NCBI GenBank assembly: GCA_030581615.1
Contig: JAKTTT010000048.1
Location: 88,153-152,152 of the forward strand
Length of the DNA stretch: 64,000 bases
From: Alloascoidea africana
Lineage: Eukaryota; Ascomycota; Alloascoideomycetes; Alloascoideales; Alloascoideaceae
Direction: 5' to 3'
Shown here: positions 1 through 11,400 of the stretch, one piece after another
Layout of the letters: every line of letters begins with the position of its first letter
How positions within the stretch are numbered: the first letter of the stretch is position 1
The notes under the pieces: generated by a model
What the model was told of the DNA's origin: nothing
Seen by the model: only the letters and a program-made list of their open reading frames with translations
Database searches by the model: none
Made by a program: the position numbers and the translations under genes

Positions 1-2048
1 CTCTCATGACCTCCTTATTCAAAAAATACCCTTCTCCACCTGGTCGCGGCCTAAACAAAACACTTGTGATTCATTTCCTGAAACAGTTGGCTAATGCATT
101 GAAGTTCTTGCGTCACTCTAACCTGGTTCATCGCGATATCAAACCTCAGAACCTTCTTTTGTGCTACCCCTGCAAATCAGAGCACCAGTTTCTCACTCAA
201 AATTACGACGGCCAGTGGGACCTCCCCGTTCTAAAAATCGCAGATTTCGGCTTTGCCAGATTTTTGCCCAGTACAGGCCTGGCAGAGACTTTATGTGGTT
301 CTCCGTAAGTGTGCTACTGCCTTCTACCCCCCCACCCTCCATGTCTTATCTCAGTTACTAACCTTGCCTGAGGAACACATTAAAGTCTATATATGGCTCC
401 TGAAATTCTAAACTACGAACGATATAATGCAAAAGCTGACCTGTGGTCTGTTGGTGCAGTGCTCTATGAAATGACAGTGGGCAAACCGCCCTTCAGAGCA
501 AGTAATCATGTCGAGTTGTACAAGAAAATTGTAAAAACCAAGGACCAAATAAAGTTCCCCGAATACTGCACAGAATCATGCGAAGATATTAAAAGACTGA
601 TACGGTCTTTACTGAAGCGAAATCCTACAGAGAGAATGTCCTTCAACGAGCTTTTTTCCGACCCCATAATAGTATGCGACTTGACTGCCTCAATAGTACC
701 ACTGGACAGATCTGATGAGCCTGAGGACGGAGAAAATATGTTTATATCAGAGTACATTTCCGAAGCTGAACCACTTCCGGTTTCAACTAATAGGTGGGAA
801 CAGACCAGAAACGCTCGGTATAATACCAACAATAAACCAACCTTCCTCGACCGGGCGCCTAAAACTCCAAGGAGTGAAGAAAAGAACCCATTAGGTGATC
901 AATGGCAAGACCAGTCATTGCTGTTACAAAATGACGCTGTTCCCAAAACCTCACTGATTATGGGTAACGAAAACTCTACCACTACTAATACAACCGGTGG
1001 TGCTAATGAATCAATCATGATGGAAAAGGGATACGTTGTTATAGAAAAAAGAACAGTGGAGGTTAATGCTCTTGCAGATGAACTGGAGTTTTCACCTCAT
1101 TTCTCTCAGACAGTACTGAATCGAAGACGCTCGAGCAATTCCAAAAGTCCAACGAGTATACATGGGAAAGATAACCGCCGTTATAGTATAAACTTCTCAA
1201 CCCCAACAAATGCTTTAACAAAGGCTCTCAACATGGCTGCAGTGAGATTATTTGGCACAGGAATCGACAAAAATGGAGCTGAACTGTCCGTAAGTCCCCC
1301 CAATTTTGCAAAACAGAGATCTAGATCGGACAGTGCAAGCTCTATTAAAAGTCACAACGATTCCGAGTTGGACGGTATTATCAGAGCTTTGGAGGACTTG
1401 GCTACAAAAGCCAATACTATAGGTCTGTTTGCTGAGGTCAAGTTTTCGCAATTGGTTCCGTCAAGCATCAGTCTCTCTTCTTCTCGTGGTGACGATCTAG
1501 ATCCTGAGAATATTCTGCTTGTTGCCAACGAGGCTGTTGTATTGTACGTGAAAGCACTATCTCTGTTGGCGAAAGCGATGAAAGTGGCCTCGGATTGGTG
1601 GAGACTGTACCAGTCCAAAGGCACGTCCCAGAGACTGAATGAGGTGGTTCAGTGGATCCGCGCAAAGTTCAACGAGTGTCTTGAAAAAGCAGAATATGCA
1701 AAACAGAGACTAAACGAAGTTGAGGGGTACAAGTCCTCAATTTCTGTGGCCACTGTTGTTTGTGAAAAACTGATTTTCGATAGAGCCTTGGAGATGTCAA
1801 GGTCCTCGGCCGTTAGTGAACTTTCTGGTGAAAATCTTCAGGACTGTGAAATGGGGTATGCAACAGCAATATGGATGTTACAGGCCTTGTTGGAACCTGG
1901 AGAAGATGGTGAACATTTGGACGAAGAAGATACGGCATCTGTGGAGCAGTTTATTTCGCTCATCAGCAATCGCTTGGTAATATTAAGAAAGAAGCTCGAG
2001 CGATCAAATGAGATTACCACCGCTTCTTCAAGTGTCACCAGAAAGTAA
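1..2048 (+). CDS. ATG1: Atg1 autophagy Ser/Thr kinase, 5' truncated by window
   Basis: Autophagy-initiating Ser/Thr kinase that acts with Atg13 at the pre-autophagosomal structure. The gene enters the window mid-kinase. Exon 1 runs to 304 and shows the catalytic loop HRDIKPQN and the DFG segment DFGFARFL. An 81-nt intron (305-385) has donor GTAAGT, a perfect TACTAAC branch site at 356-362 and acceptor AAAG. The join restores [11 protein letters not shown], the activation-segment end typical of Atg1. Exon 2 (386-2048) finishes the kinase lobe, then a low-complexity Ser/Asn-rich linker, then an alpha-helical C-terminal region of about 200 residues that fits the Atg13/Atg17-binding domain of the family. 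The N-lobe with the ATP-binding glycine loop lies outside the window. The assignment is strong from the kinase motifs and the long C-terminal tail. The AAG acceptor is unusual but recurs in this window. Confidence 0.9.
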
Positions 2049-2511
2049 AATTTCCATGGCTATATTATTAAACCTCAGCGCGCCACTGTTGAAACATCTA
2101 CAAATTTTTGGTAAACTCTGAACAAAGAAAGAGCATGAAGCTCATTCAGCTGCTTCAAACAGGTCCTATTTTCTCATTTTTCTATCTATGCTCGGACTTT
2201 TTGCAGCTCTTTTTTTTTTTATTATTATTTCTCTCTCCAATAATGTGAGCACTTGAGTTTTTTTTTTTCTTATTACTAATACCGGTCAAGTACTTTATAT
2301 TTGGTAGTAACGGTTACTTATGTCTTTACTTTTTGTGTCTTGGTGGGCATTGATTTCTTTCTTTCTCTTCTACATTGAATGGTGTTATTACTCTACTACT
2401 CCCTGGGCAAGGAGAATTTTTTTTCTGCTTAGGCTACTACTATATGATGATCAATTGGTTGTGTGTATGTTTTTTAATATGGAGTTTATGCTTTACTTTC
2501 GGTAGCGCCGT

Positions 2512-2550
2512 AGCATAAAGGTGATAATTATCACCATAAATCATTATGCT
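2512..2550. repeat. nested palindrome between convergent ATG1 and DMC1
   Basis: A perfect 16-nt palindrome, GGTGATAATTATCACC (2520-2535), is enclosed by a second inverted pair, AGCATAA (2512-2518) and TTATGCT (2544-2550). It lies about 60 nt beyond the DMC1 stop and 460 nt beyond the ATG1 stop. The rest of the 2049-2610 intergenic stretch is T-rich with no coding sign. It could fold as a hairpin in either transcript and may contribute to 3'-end formation; that role is inference. Confidence 0.5.
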
Positions 2551-2610
2551 TTTCGTTAGCTATTCATTTTTTGCAACACGCACTAACCAAGCTGGTGGGG
2601 TTATTTCGCA

Positions 2611-4416
2611 CTAAGCGACGTCTGCGATGCCGCCTGTGTAATTCCGTTTGGATCTTGTTAGCAATGAAGAAAACACAAGTGCTCAAGGAAATCTTACCTT
2701 CTGTGATGATGTAGGTGCATTCGCTCTCGGGCATATCAGGGCTATCTTGGAGCTAAACAGATGGTGCCGTTTTAGTAATTGGTGGGATATCAGAAAACAC
2801 CCAAAAAAGCGTACTTTTGCAACTCTTTCTTCGCCTCTTCCTTTGCTTTCATTTGTAATATAGTGTTAATGAGAAAACAGCAGCAAGTGAGTGGTGTATG
2901 TTCTCACCGTAAAAGAATTCTTGTAGCACTGGCATGTGCCAACACATGTCCACCAACCCTAGCAAAGAGCAGGTTAGAATAAGTTGACAAATCAGAAACG
3001 AAAAGTGCTCACGGTTTCCTCCCGTCAGCAGCTGCGAAAAGAGCAGAGGCGCCAGGGTCTGATTGTACTTGGTTTGTCATAAAGACAGCAACGTTATAGT
3101 CCTCTGCTATTCTGTTTAGTCGTGATAGGTGTTGATTCAGTCTGCATTCAATAATAGTTATAACAACAAAGTTTTTCAAAAGCGTCTTCTATCTTATCCA
3201 TACTTTTGCTGTCTCTCCCCAAGTTCTCCTCTTCCCGAATACTGTTCCAAGTGGTTAGAAATCTGAAATGTGCTTGAAATCTTGATCTCGTTTCATACGT
3301 CTACCCTAAAGCAAGCCATTATGGAATCCACAATCTTTGGAAGAAGGTGTTAGTACCATTTTTTCAGCTCTGTTTTAGAAAAGCAAGATATACCAAAAGT
3401 CTGTATGAACCATCTGCAAGATCCATGCCTAATTCTTCAATAAGCTCCATTTGATGCTCACTGTTCAAAGCCCTGGCATATGAAATGTTGTCTAAACAGG
3501 CATCTCCATCAACACCAAACCTTGCAGCAATCGCCTGGATTCTAAATATTGGCCAAATCTTATTAGCCAAATCCATAAGTTATCGATTTTCTTGCTGGCT
3601 TACCTTTCGGGCCTGAAAGTTCCTTCTGTGTCAATATATGCCACCTTCCCTTCTGCTCCTCCCATAGACTAAACAAAATAGTCAGTGAATTATCCCCATA
3701 TGCTACCCTGATGTTGTGTGTACCTTGGGCAGCTGTGCAGTTACACACATGGTATGAGCCATTTGGGTTTTCCCACATCGAAACTCTCCAAAAACTTCTG
3801 TTATGCTCATCGTTTTAACCCCTAAACCGAGAATCGCATCCAGTTGTTTAGATCCCGTGGATATGGGGATTACTTTTCGTCTTAGCTCTGCTTGAATCGT
3901 GGCAGGCACAAATCCAACGTGCTGCAAGGAGACCACCAAACCACAAGAATTGTTGTTTAGTTTAGTTTTGATATCGCATATGATGTAGAATGTGTGAACT
4001 TCTCACCAGTAGCTTCCCAGCAGCATCTTTTATCTTTTCCACTTTCATTTCGCTTAATCCTTTTATCTTCAACATGTTTCTTCGCGTTGTTGAGAGACAT
4101 GTCTATCACCACATTAGCAGTGCAACGGTGCATCATCATCAAACCTAAACCACCCAGAAAGTCTTACGGATATGCTACAAATCCCAGCAGATTTTAGTTT
4201 TTGTATATCGGAAGCATTTATCCCATGGTCTTGCAATTCATCGATCTGGATGATATCGTTCTCGTTCTCGTTGTCGTGGGCTTGACCGTTGCCATTGCCA
4301 TTGCCGTTACCGTCTTTCATCACTTTGCCATTCCCATTCCCATTGCCATTGGGGTTGGCACCTGCTGGAGCTGGTGTTTCTCTAGGGGTAGAAGAAGCCT
4401 TTTTCGCTTTGGACAT
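2611..4416 (-). CDS. DMC1: Dmc1 meiotic recombinase, 12 exons
   Basis: Meiosis-specific RecA/Rad51-family recombinase. Exons read on the minus strand: 4416-4168, 4102-4007, 3921-3724, 3668-3604, 3541-3394, 3334-3299, 3241-3204, 3141-3013, 2958-2908, 2845-2815, 2752-2698 and 2633-2611, 1119 nt in all, 372 residues. All phases close, and every junction falls where the recalled family sequence continues. The Walker A region [10 protein letters not shown] identifies Dmc1 rather than Rad51 (FGEFRTGKSQ). Downstream come [19 protein letters not shown], the GRGEL..RQQKLNQ block, the SDPGASALF loop and [12 protein letters not shown]. One intron (3393-3335) has a perfect TACTAAC branch at 3355-3349; others use CTAAC or CTAAT variants. 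Two acceptors are AAG. The N-terminus carries an unusual Asn-Gly repeat (residues about 21-44) that the ~334-residue S. cerevisiae protein lacks. SER1 starts upstream on the same strand. Confidence 0.93.
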
Positions 4417-4527
4417 TTTACAAAAAAGCTAAATGAGATTTTGCAAACTTGATCAATTGAAGGTGATGTTGATAAAGAGAGAAAAAAAGAAAACAAAAAA
4501 AATTACTCCATAAATACACCATCCACT

Positions 4528-5766
4528 CTAACTATTATTCAACTCTTTTGCAAACGACTCGATAAAATCCGCCAGTTTATCCGCACTTTCCACTGCAACT
4601 GCGTTATAGTTGGAAATGCGAATGCCCCCAACAGACCTGTGCCCTTTCAAACCGGTGAGTTCCTGATCAGCGGCCCTCTTGAGGAAAGCGGCCTCTCTTC
4701 CCTCACCAGAAACCGTAAACACAATGTTCATCCGGCTTCTGTACTGGGGCACAACAGGAAGGTTGAAGATAGCGGGATACTGGTCCAGAATCTCGTAAAA
4801 CCTTGCGGCCTTCTTCTCGCTCAGCTTTTCTTGTTCCTGGATGCCTCCCTTGATCAACAATCTTTGCACCACGAGATCGATTATCCGCAGAGTAAAGATG
4901 GGAATCGTGTTGTAAGCAGAGTCATTTTTCACAACTGTAGGGAAATCAATTGCAATCGGGGTAATAGGAATACCCAATTTGACCAGTTCTTGAGTAGGAG
5001 GGATGTCCAGCAAAGACTTTTTTATGATATAGATTGAAAGTCCAGCCAGTCCCACATTTTTCTGTGCACCTGCCTATTGCCAAGGGTTAGATTTCATACT
5101 AGATAATGCAAAAAACCACACTCTCAAACTTACAAAAATCAAGCCGTACTTGCTAACGTCAATTTTCCTCGAGAGAAAGTTTGAAGACATGTCGGCAACC
5201 AGTTCAACACCTTCAGCAAGCTTAGGGATCTGGGGGAACTCGACGCCATGAACAGTCTCGTTATCACAAATATACACATATGCTGTGTCTTTGGGGTCTG
5301 AAAATTTCCACTCGCTCTCTGGCGGGATGTTGTCAAACTTGCCATTTGCACTGGACTCTTTGCCGTTTGCAACAACATTGGTATCGAATCCAAGTCGTCT
5401 TGCCTCTTGTTCAGCCTTGTTACTCCAACCACCGGTGACAAAATAATCTGCTTTGCCCTTTCTACCAGTCTTTTTCGCAAAGGCTGCAATTAGGTTATAG
5501 GCGACTGCGGAAAACCCAGTCGTGCCTCCTCCTTGCAAAAAGAAAACCTCGTGCGTATCGGGTATGTCCAAAAGCTCTTTCAAACCTTGCTTTGTGCTCT
5601 TGATGATTTCTCCAGCTGGAGCCGAGCGATGGGAGATCTCGCCAACGCCAATGCCAACGTCCTGGTAGTTCACCAGCTCGAGAGCTGCTTGTTGGAGGAC
5701 CTCTGTGGGCAGCAACGCCGGACCCGCACCAAAGTAATGAGGAAGTTCACGATCAAGAGATACCAT
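4528..5766 (-). CDS. SER1: phosphoserine aminotransferase
   Basis: PLP-dependent 3-phosphoserine aminotransferase, the second step of serine synthesis from 3-phosphoglycerate. There are two exons, 5766-5134 and 5073-4528. The 60-nt intron (5133-5074) has donor GTAAGT, a CTAAC branch and acceptor TAG. The splice joins KYGLIF to AGAQKNVGLAG, which holds the Lys that forms the internal aldimine with PLP. The spliced product is 392 residues, close to the 395 of the S. cerevisiae enzyme. The start is the ATG of MVSLDRELPHYFGAGPA, matching the family N-terminus. A Gcn4-type TGAGTCA lies 165 bp upstream of the start, consistent with general amino-acid control. The gene is head-to-tail with PCK1 upstream and DMC1 downstream. 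Confidence 0.95.
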
Positions 5767-5930
5767 ATCTATCTATATTTCAAAAGAAAGAAGGAAAGAC
5801 AGAGAAAAGCAAAGAGCAAGAACATGAATCATAAATTCATCTATATCCGGGTCACGTGCCCAAGGGAAAAACGGGCAAATCTGCGATTTTCTTGAAAAAA
5901 GGCGATGGAGGCCCCAAGATTTAAAAAAAG

Positions 5931-5937
5931 TGAGTCA
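5931..5937. promoter_or_regulatory. Gcn4 response element upstream of SER1
   Basis: The sequence TGAGTCA is the canonical palindromic bZIP Gcn4 site. It lies in the 338-bp gap between the PCK1 stop and the SER1 start, 165 bp upstream of the SER1 ATG. SER1 is a known type of Gcn4 target, and a GCN4 gene is present in this window. Confidence 0.65.
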
Positions 5938-6104
5938 TTCATTGTTTAACTTGTTACACAGTTTGTATTTCTATTTTCTATTTTCTCTAAGAAAGTCATA
6001 ATGCGAATAATGTCCAAAAAGCGTAGGCAAAAGAAAAATGTACAAAAAAACAAAACAAATTCTACACAACGTCCAGTTTTGATTTTTTTTTCTATTAGCA
6101 GATT

Positions 6105-7769
6105 TTAGAACTTGGGTCCTGCAGCAATAACCTCTGCGGTTGCCTCGCCGCTGTATTTTTTAAAGTTATCGTCAAAGAGCTTACCAAGCTTGACAATCTC
6201 GCCTGTAAAGTCTGAGCCCTTCCAAGCAAGCTTGGGGTTGAGGATTTCGCGGGGCAGGTCGGTAGAGCCAGGGACGGAGGTTGGGATGGACAGGTTGAAG
6301 ACTTCGAGTGTCTCAAACTCGGCCTTGGCGAGCTCGCCAGAGTGGATCGAGTCCAAAATGGCTCGGGTGTACTTGAGTGGACATCTCTTACCGCCGCTCT
6401 GGACGGACTGGCCGGTCCAGCCTGTGTTAAGCAGCCAGGCGTTGGCCTTGTGCTCGGTCATCTTCTTTGCGAGCATCTCTGCGTACTTCATTGGGTGGAG
6501 AACCAAGAATGGCTGGCCAAAGCAGGCGGAGAAGGTGGCCTCGGGCTCAGTGACACCTTCCTCGGTACCGGCCATCTTGGAAGTGTAACCGGAGATGAAG
6601 TGGTACATAACCTGTTCAGGAGTCAGGCGAGAGATAGGAGGCAGGACACCACGGGCGTCACAGGTGAGCAGAATAATGTTGGAAGGATGGTTAGAAGAGA
6701 GACATGGGAGCTTGGCGTTGGGGATGTACTCGATGGGATAAGAACATCTTGTGTTTTCGGTGAGAGTGGAATCGTCGTAGTCGACTTCTCTGCTCTTGGG
6801 GTCAAAAACAACGTTCTCAAGGACGGATCCGAACTTGATGGCGTTGAAAATATCGGGCTCCTTTTCAGCAGAGAGACCAATGCACTTGGCGTAGCATCCT
6901 CCCTCGATGTTGAAGACACCATCGTTGGACCAACAGTGCTCATCGTCTCCGATAAGCAGTCTCTTGGGGTCAGCAGACAGAGTAGTCTTACCAGTACCGG
7001 AGAGACCAAAGAACAAGGTCACATCACCATCGTGGCCCTCGTTGGCAGAGGAGTGGAGAGTGAGAACATCGTATTTGACTGGCTGCAAGTAGAACATGAC
7101 GGTGAAAATACCCTTTTTCATTTCACCAGCGTACTCGGTACCCAGGATAAGCATCTCCATCTCTTTGAAGTTGATGGCGACGGATGTGGAAGAAGACATG
7201 CCAGAGGTGTATCTGTTGGCAGGGAAAGAGCCGGCATTGTAGATTGTAAAGTCTGGCTTGCCAAATTCCTCCAATTCCTTCTTGGAAGGTCGGATCAACA
7301 TGTTTCTCATAAAGAGAGCGTGGTAAGCACGGGCGCACACGACTCTGACCTTGAGTCTGTACTTGGGGTCCCAGCCAGCGTAGGCATCGACGACATAGAT
7401 TCTTTCCTTGGTGTTGAGGTAGTCAATGGCACGCTCTCTGTTGATCAGCCAAGTCTGCTCAGAGACCTTCTTGTTGACAGGCCCCCACCAGACATGCTTG
7501 GAAGACGAGGGCTCATCGACAATACGCTTGTCCTTTGGCGACCGGCCAGTTTTGGCACCGGAGGAAGCGACGAGCGCGCCTGTGGAGTTTATAGCAGATC
7601 CGACCTCGTGGACCAAAGCGTCCTCGTACAATTGGGGCACGCTGGGGTTGTGCTCGATATGGACTCTGTTGTAGTCGATGTGAGCGGTCTCAAACAGCTC
7701 TTCTTCTAGCTCAGAGTGTGGTTCGACACCCTTTGGGTGCAACTTTGTGACGTTAACTGGAGGCGACAT
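6105..7769 (-). CDS. PCK1: phosphoenolpyruvate carboxykinase (ATP)
   Basis: Cytosolic ATP-dependent PEP carboxykinase: oxaloacetate + ATP to PEP + CO2 + ADP, the committed gluconeogenic step. It is a single uninterrupted 554-residue ORF, the usual family length. Visible motifs are [14 protein letters not shown] near the N-terminus, the kinase P-loop [14 protein letters not shown], and the metal/ATP region LIGDDEHCW. The promoter (7770-8425) is GC-rich and holds the CGGARC array annotated separately. Codon use is strongly biased, as expected for a highly expressed gene. Its partner step, pyruvate carboxylase, is at 31.5-35.0 kb. Confidence 0.97.
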   Translation of the reverse strand: MSPPVNVTKLHPKGVEPHSELEEELFETAHIDYNRVHIEHNPSVPQLYEDALVHEVGSAINSTGALVASSGAKTGRSPKDKRIVDEPSSSKHVWWGPVNKKVSEQTWLINRERAIDYLNTKERIYVVDAYAGWDPKYRLKVRVVCARAYHALFMRNMLIRPSKKELEEFGKPDFTIYNAGSFPANRYTSGMSSSTSVAINFKEMEMLILGTEYAGEMKKGIFTVMFYLQPVKYDVLTLHSSANEGHDGDVTLFFGLSGTGKTTLSADPKRLLIGDDEHCWSNDGVFNIEGGCYAKCIGLSAEKEPDIFNAIKFGSVLENVVFDPKSREVDYDDSTLTENTRCSYPIEYIPNAKLPCLSSNHPSNIILLTCDARGVLPPISRLTPEQVMYHFISGYTSKMAGTEEGVTEPEATFSACFGQPFLVLHPMKYAEMLAKKMTEHKANAWLLNTGWTGQSVQSGGKRCPLKYTRAILDSIHSGELAKAEFETLEVFNLSIPTSVPGSTDLPREILNPKLAWKGSDFTGEIVKLGKLFDDNFKKYSGEATAEVIAAGPKF

Positions 7770-7891
7770 TGTGGGATTCTAGTGGAGTGGGATAAGAGGA
7801 TAATTGATATGTTGCTGGAAGCCGGGGGCAGTTGCTGGTGCTTTTATACTGGCGGTTTTTTTTTTTCGATTTTGTGGGGAAGCGCTGTGCT

Positions 7892-7955
7892 CGGAACAGG
7901 CCGGAGCGCCTCGGAACGCAGAGTGGGCTCGGAGCAGAACGGAGCCGCCCGGAAC
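7892..7955. promoter_or_regulatory. 10-bp-phased CGGARC hexamer array in PCK1 promoter
   Basis: Six CGGAAC or CGGAGC hexamers start at 7892, 7902, 7912, 7930, 7940 and 7950: two triplets with exact 10-bp steps, the triplets offset by 18 bp. Each step reads CGG-N7-CGG. CGG triplets are the usual half-site of Zn2Cys6 regulators, and the AcuK/AcuM (Ert1/Rds2-like) regulators of gluconeogenesis are reported to bind CCG repeats spaced by 7 bases. The array lies 123-186 bp upstream of the PCK1 ATG, so a gluconeogenic activator site is a reasonable inference. The rest of 7770-8425 holds GC-rich DNA and an imperfect GTGGACT repeat near 8200, and no gene. Confidence 0.6.
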
Positions 7956-8425
7956 GGCGGGGCTCCAGCCAATCACGGGCGCTGAGGGAATTATCGTGGG
8001 GCGTGTTACCCGGCGCGTACCCCGGACTGGCGGTTTTGAGGCTCTGGGCGCAGCGATGGGGATGCGAGCGGGCTTTTTGGCAGCTTAGTTTCGAAGTTTC
8101 GTGGGAGACAACAGGTCTAAAACGGCGGCCGGGGACAGCGACTGGGCCCGAGCTGGAGGCCCTGGGCGCTGGGAACTAGCCCTAGAACCGGTGGCCGTGG
8201 ACCGTAGACTGTGGACTGTGGACTGTGGAGGGTCCAGCAGCACAAGCAGCACCAGTCCTCTCCATCTGGGAAAGCTCCTCGTCGTGTGCTTCAAATAGTG
8301 TGCTGCTAATGTATATTCCGAAGCAAAATCTAAAACCAAAAAGATAAAAAGAAAAACTCTATTCTACACTCCTCTTCCTAAATAGTCCGCAACGGGGCTG
8401 TTCCGATGTTCGCTATAGCTCTAGA

Positions 8426-11400
8426 CTATTGGGAGCTGATCAACACGGGCGACGAGGCACGGCGAGCTTGCGCCGGTTCTGCTTCCTGTTTCTGCCTATT
8501 CCGGCACGAGGAGGAACCAGAGGAAGAGGATGGGGGGACTCCAGCAGCAGGCGACGAAGATGAAGCCAGCGAAATCACCACCGCAGCTCCATCGTGACTT
8601 TCAGCTCGTTCGCTGGCTCTGACACTTCCAGTCGTGCTCACAAGGACTCTTTTCGTCGCTGCTGCCCCTTCTCCTGCATTCGTATCTGTGTCTGCTCTCG
8701 TATCGACGTCCGTATCAACATCCGTATCGGCGTCCGTATCTGCTTCGGTATTAGAGTTTGAGTTTGAGTCCCAGTTGTCCTCCACAATAGACTTTTGAAA
8801 ACTCTCCAGCAAATTCATCTTCCCTTTTCTAAATGGAGAGCTCGGAATCCGTGCGTAATCCGCATTACTGTTGCCGTCTGGCACGGTGGTCTCGGGACCC
8901 AAGTTGGGCCGTTTGCTCGTTTTCAAATCTGGCACGGGGCTAGAACTGGCCCCAGCTTTCTTCCTCTTATTGTCTTGAAGCCGCGCCCGCAGCGGACTGG
9001 AGGACACTTGATCGCTGCCAACCCCACGATTGGTGTTGGCACGACTACTTAGAAACGGCGAATTCGACGATCTTTGTAAAGTCTTGACTCTTTTAACCGA
9101 AGATCCAAGCCCTTTCTGTGAGCCTGTAAACGGTGAATATGAGTGTCTTGGTACGTCATCTGAATCTGGCTCCATCGATACAACCCCATCAGAAGAATTA
9201 GCAGGACTCGAAAGAGCAATAAGACGCCGTCGGAGATCACTAGAAGCAGCTTTGATCGGCGACAGCACGTTTTTGGTACTTGCCACTTCTTCCTCTTCAT
9301 CCTCGTCAAGACTCACAACAATCGGTAGCTTTTTAGAACCTGTAGTGCTCGTATCACTTTTTGTGCTCCCCAATGTCCGTTTCCCACGAGAACCAGGAGA
9401 CTTTGAGAAGTATGCCACCAAGCTAGTCTGCTGGGCCTCCTTCTTCCTCCTCGTTTGAGTGCTGCTGCCCTTGGAAGGACTTTTGGACTTTGTTCCCAAA
9501 AATGATCCACCGCTGTCCCAAATTCCATTCTTTTTCGTCTTTGATGGCGTCATTTGTAGAATTGTGCTGGACTCTTCTTCCAAATCTTCGAGAACACTTC
9601 CACCACCTAGAAGCAAGGCATTTGGCGCCGTTCGGGACCGCCCATTAGAAGAAGACCTTGAGCCAGTGCTATAGGACGTTATTAGTCTTTGTCCGCCGCT
9701 CGTCGGCGTCGTGGTTCTGCTACGGTTGTTCCGCCGTCTGCCTGATCCTCCTTGAGATTTAGCCTGTTTAGCGTCCTCCAATACTTTTCGGAAATGATCT
9801 GTGGCCTTTGCATTTATCACTTCCAAAATACTGCTAGGAATCCAGTCTTCCAACTCCACTATATCCTGGGAAAAATTCAAATTTGCAGCCCGCCCTCTTG
9901 TCGATCCACTCTCACTGGTTGTCAGTTTGGACAGATAGTACTCTTTAAACTGTTCCGGCGTTTCCAATTCTGGTGAAGGCAGATTATCACACATGATTTT
10001 TTCAGCATTGTACTTGACTTTAAACGCCATGTAGGAGGTCCCTTTTGTAGTCTTGACCTTTTCGCTTATAAACTCTACCCACAGTTCATTAGTTTCCAAC
10101 AGGCTGTTGATCTGAGCGTAATTTTGGTAGAAAAAAGGCATTGAAAAATAATGTTTAAAGTACGATCGAATAGGTTCAAACCGGTTTATTAAACTTGCTT
10201 TCATGAAATGTTTTGCCAAGGGTGTCAAATCCAAGTTGTTACTCTTTCTGTCATTGTTGGCAACATTACTGAAAGAATGTTTCCAGTCTTGTACAAAACC
10301 TGTGAGTTCTGTCTCCGATGAAACAAATGGACACAGATACTTCACAATCATTTCATCGCTGGGGAAATGCTTGAGACCATCTCTTAGATGTGTCAGTCTT
10401 CCGAAAATGAGCGATGAGTGGTCGAGCACTTCCTGTTCCACTTTTCTTTTCCAACTTTCCAGCTCTTGGACTCTTTCCAATCTCTCGCCTTTCCCTTGTC
10501 TCAAACCAGAGTAAATTTGTGTAAACTCGCCGCAAACATCAATGGTTTCACTCTTGTACAGTGCAAGCCTTCGGGCTCTTGCTATTGACATATCAGCAAC
10601 GCCCGAATGGTAATCTCCACCCATAAAAAGACAGATGAGTAAAAAATGAAATCGGTCTATCCCCAACTTCAATTGAACTTTCTCCATGTCTACTGGTGTC
10701 ACCCAGATATTGCTAGAATCGGCACGCAGCTTTGATTTTGCACCAGTTACACCACTACTTTCGCTCTCGCTCCCAGAACCCGTACTAGCAGATCGACCCG
10801 CTTTTGTGTTTGCACTATGGGGTCTATCCTGAACGAATCTGGACCAATTTTTCAATATTCGTTTCCCTCCAAACATGAGCGTATCCGAGTCGTTTGTAAC
10901 TATGAAATCGCAGAGTCCCTTCTCTTGTAATTGAACACACTCAGCCTCTGCTTCCCCCCTTGCCGTGTAGTACGTGACATTCATCATTCGTAAAACCTGT
11001 TTCACCTCGCGAACATCATTTGCAAACTTTCCTCTTAGTGTATGCATCACCAAGTCTTGTTCATCAGGTTCATCTTCAGCTTCATGTGGAACCGTTGAGC
11101 TTGGATCTATACGGTAATAATCACTGCCTTTCAGTTTAAATCTCCTCTTTTCCCAAGGCTTTTCATCGCCATCAAAAACCAAAATCACGCCAATGTTCAA
11201 GGAGAGCAGCAATCTGATTCGTTCAAAGAAGAGTTGATAAACTTTCTTGCTTGGTCCACTTTTGCCCTCCTTGTAGAGCGACGCCGTGACACTTGAGTTT
11301 GCCTCGAATACCCACACAAACGCATCTATCGCCACTGTCGGAGGTCTCTTATACCGTGCGTGAAACTCGGAGGAAAAGACAGGAAGGGCTGGGTTGGATC

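Noticed and set aside
2648-2982. Short plus-strand frames opposite the 3' end of DMC1
   Set aside because: The minus strand carries the conserved C-terminal Dmc1 exons here; these frames are their shadows.
6342-7709. 455-codon open frame antisense to PCK1
   Set aside because: It mirrors the strongly biased codons of PCK1 on the other strand; PCK1 is full length and certain, and the antisense product has no recognisable domains.
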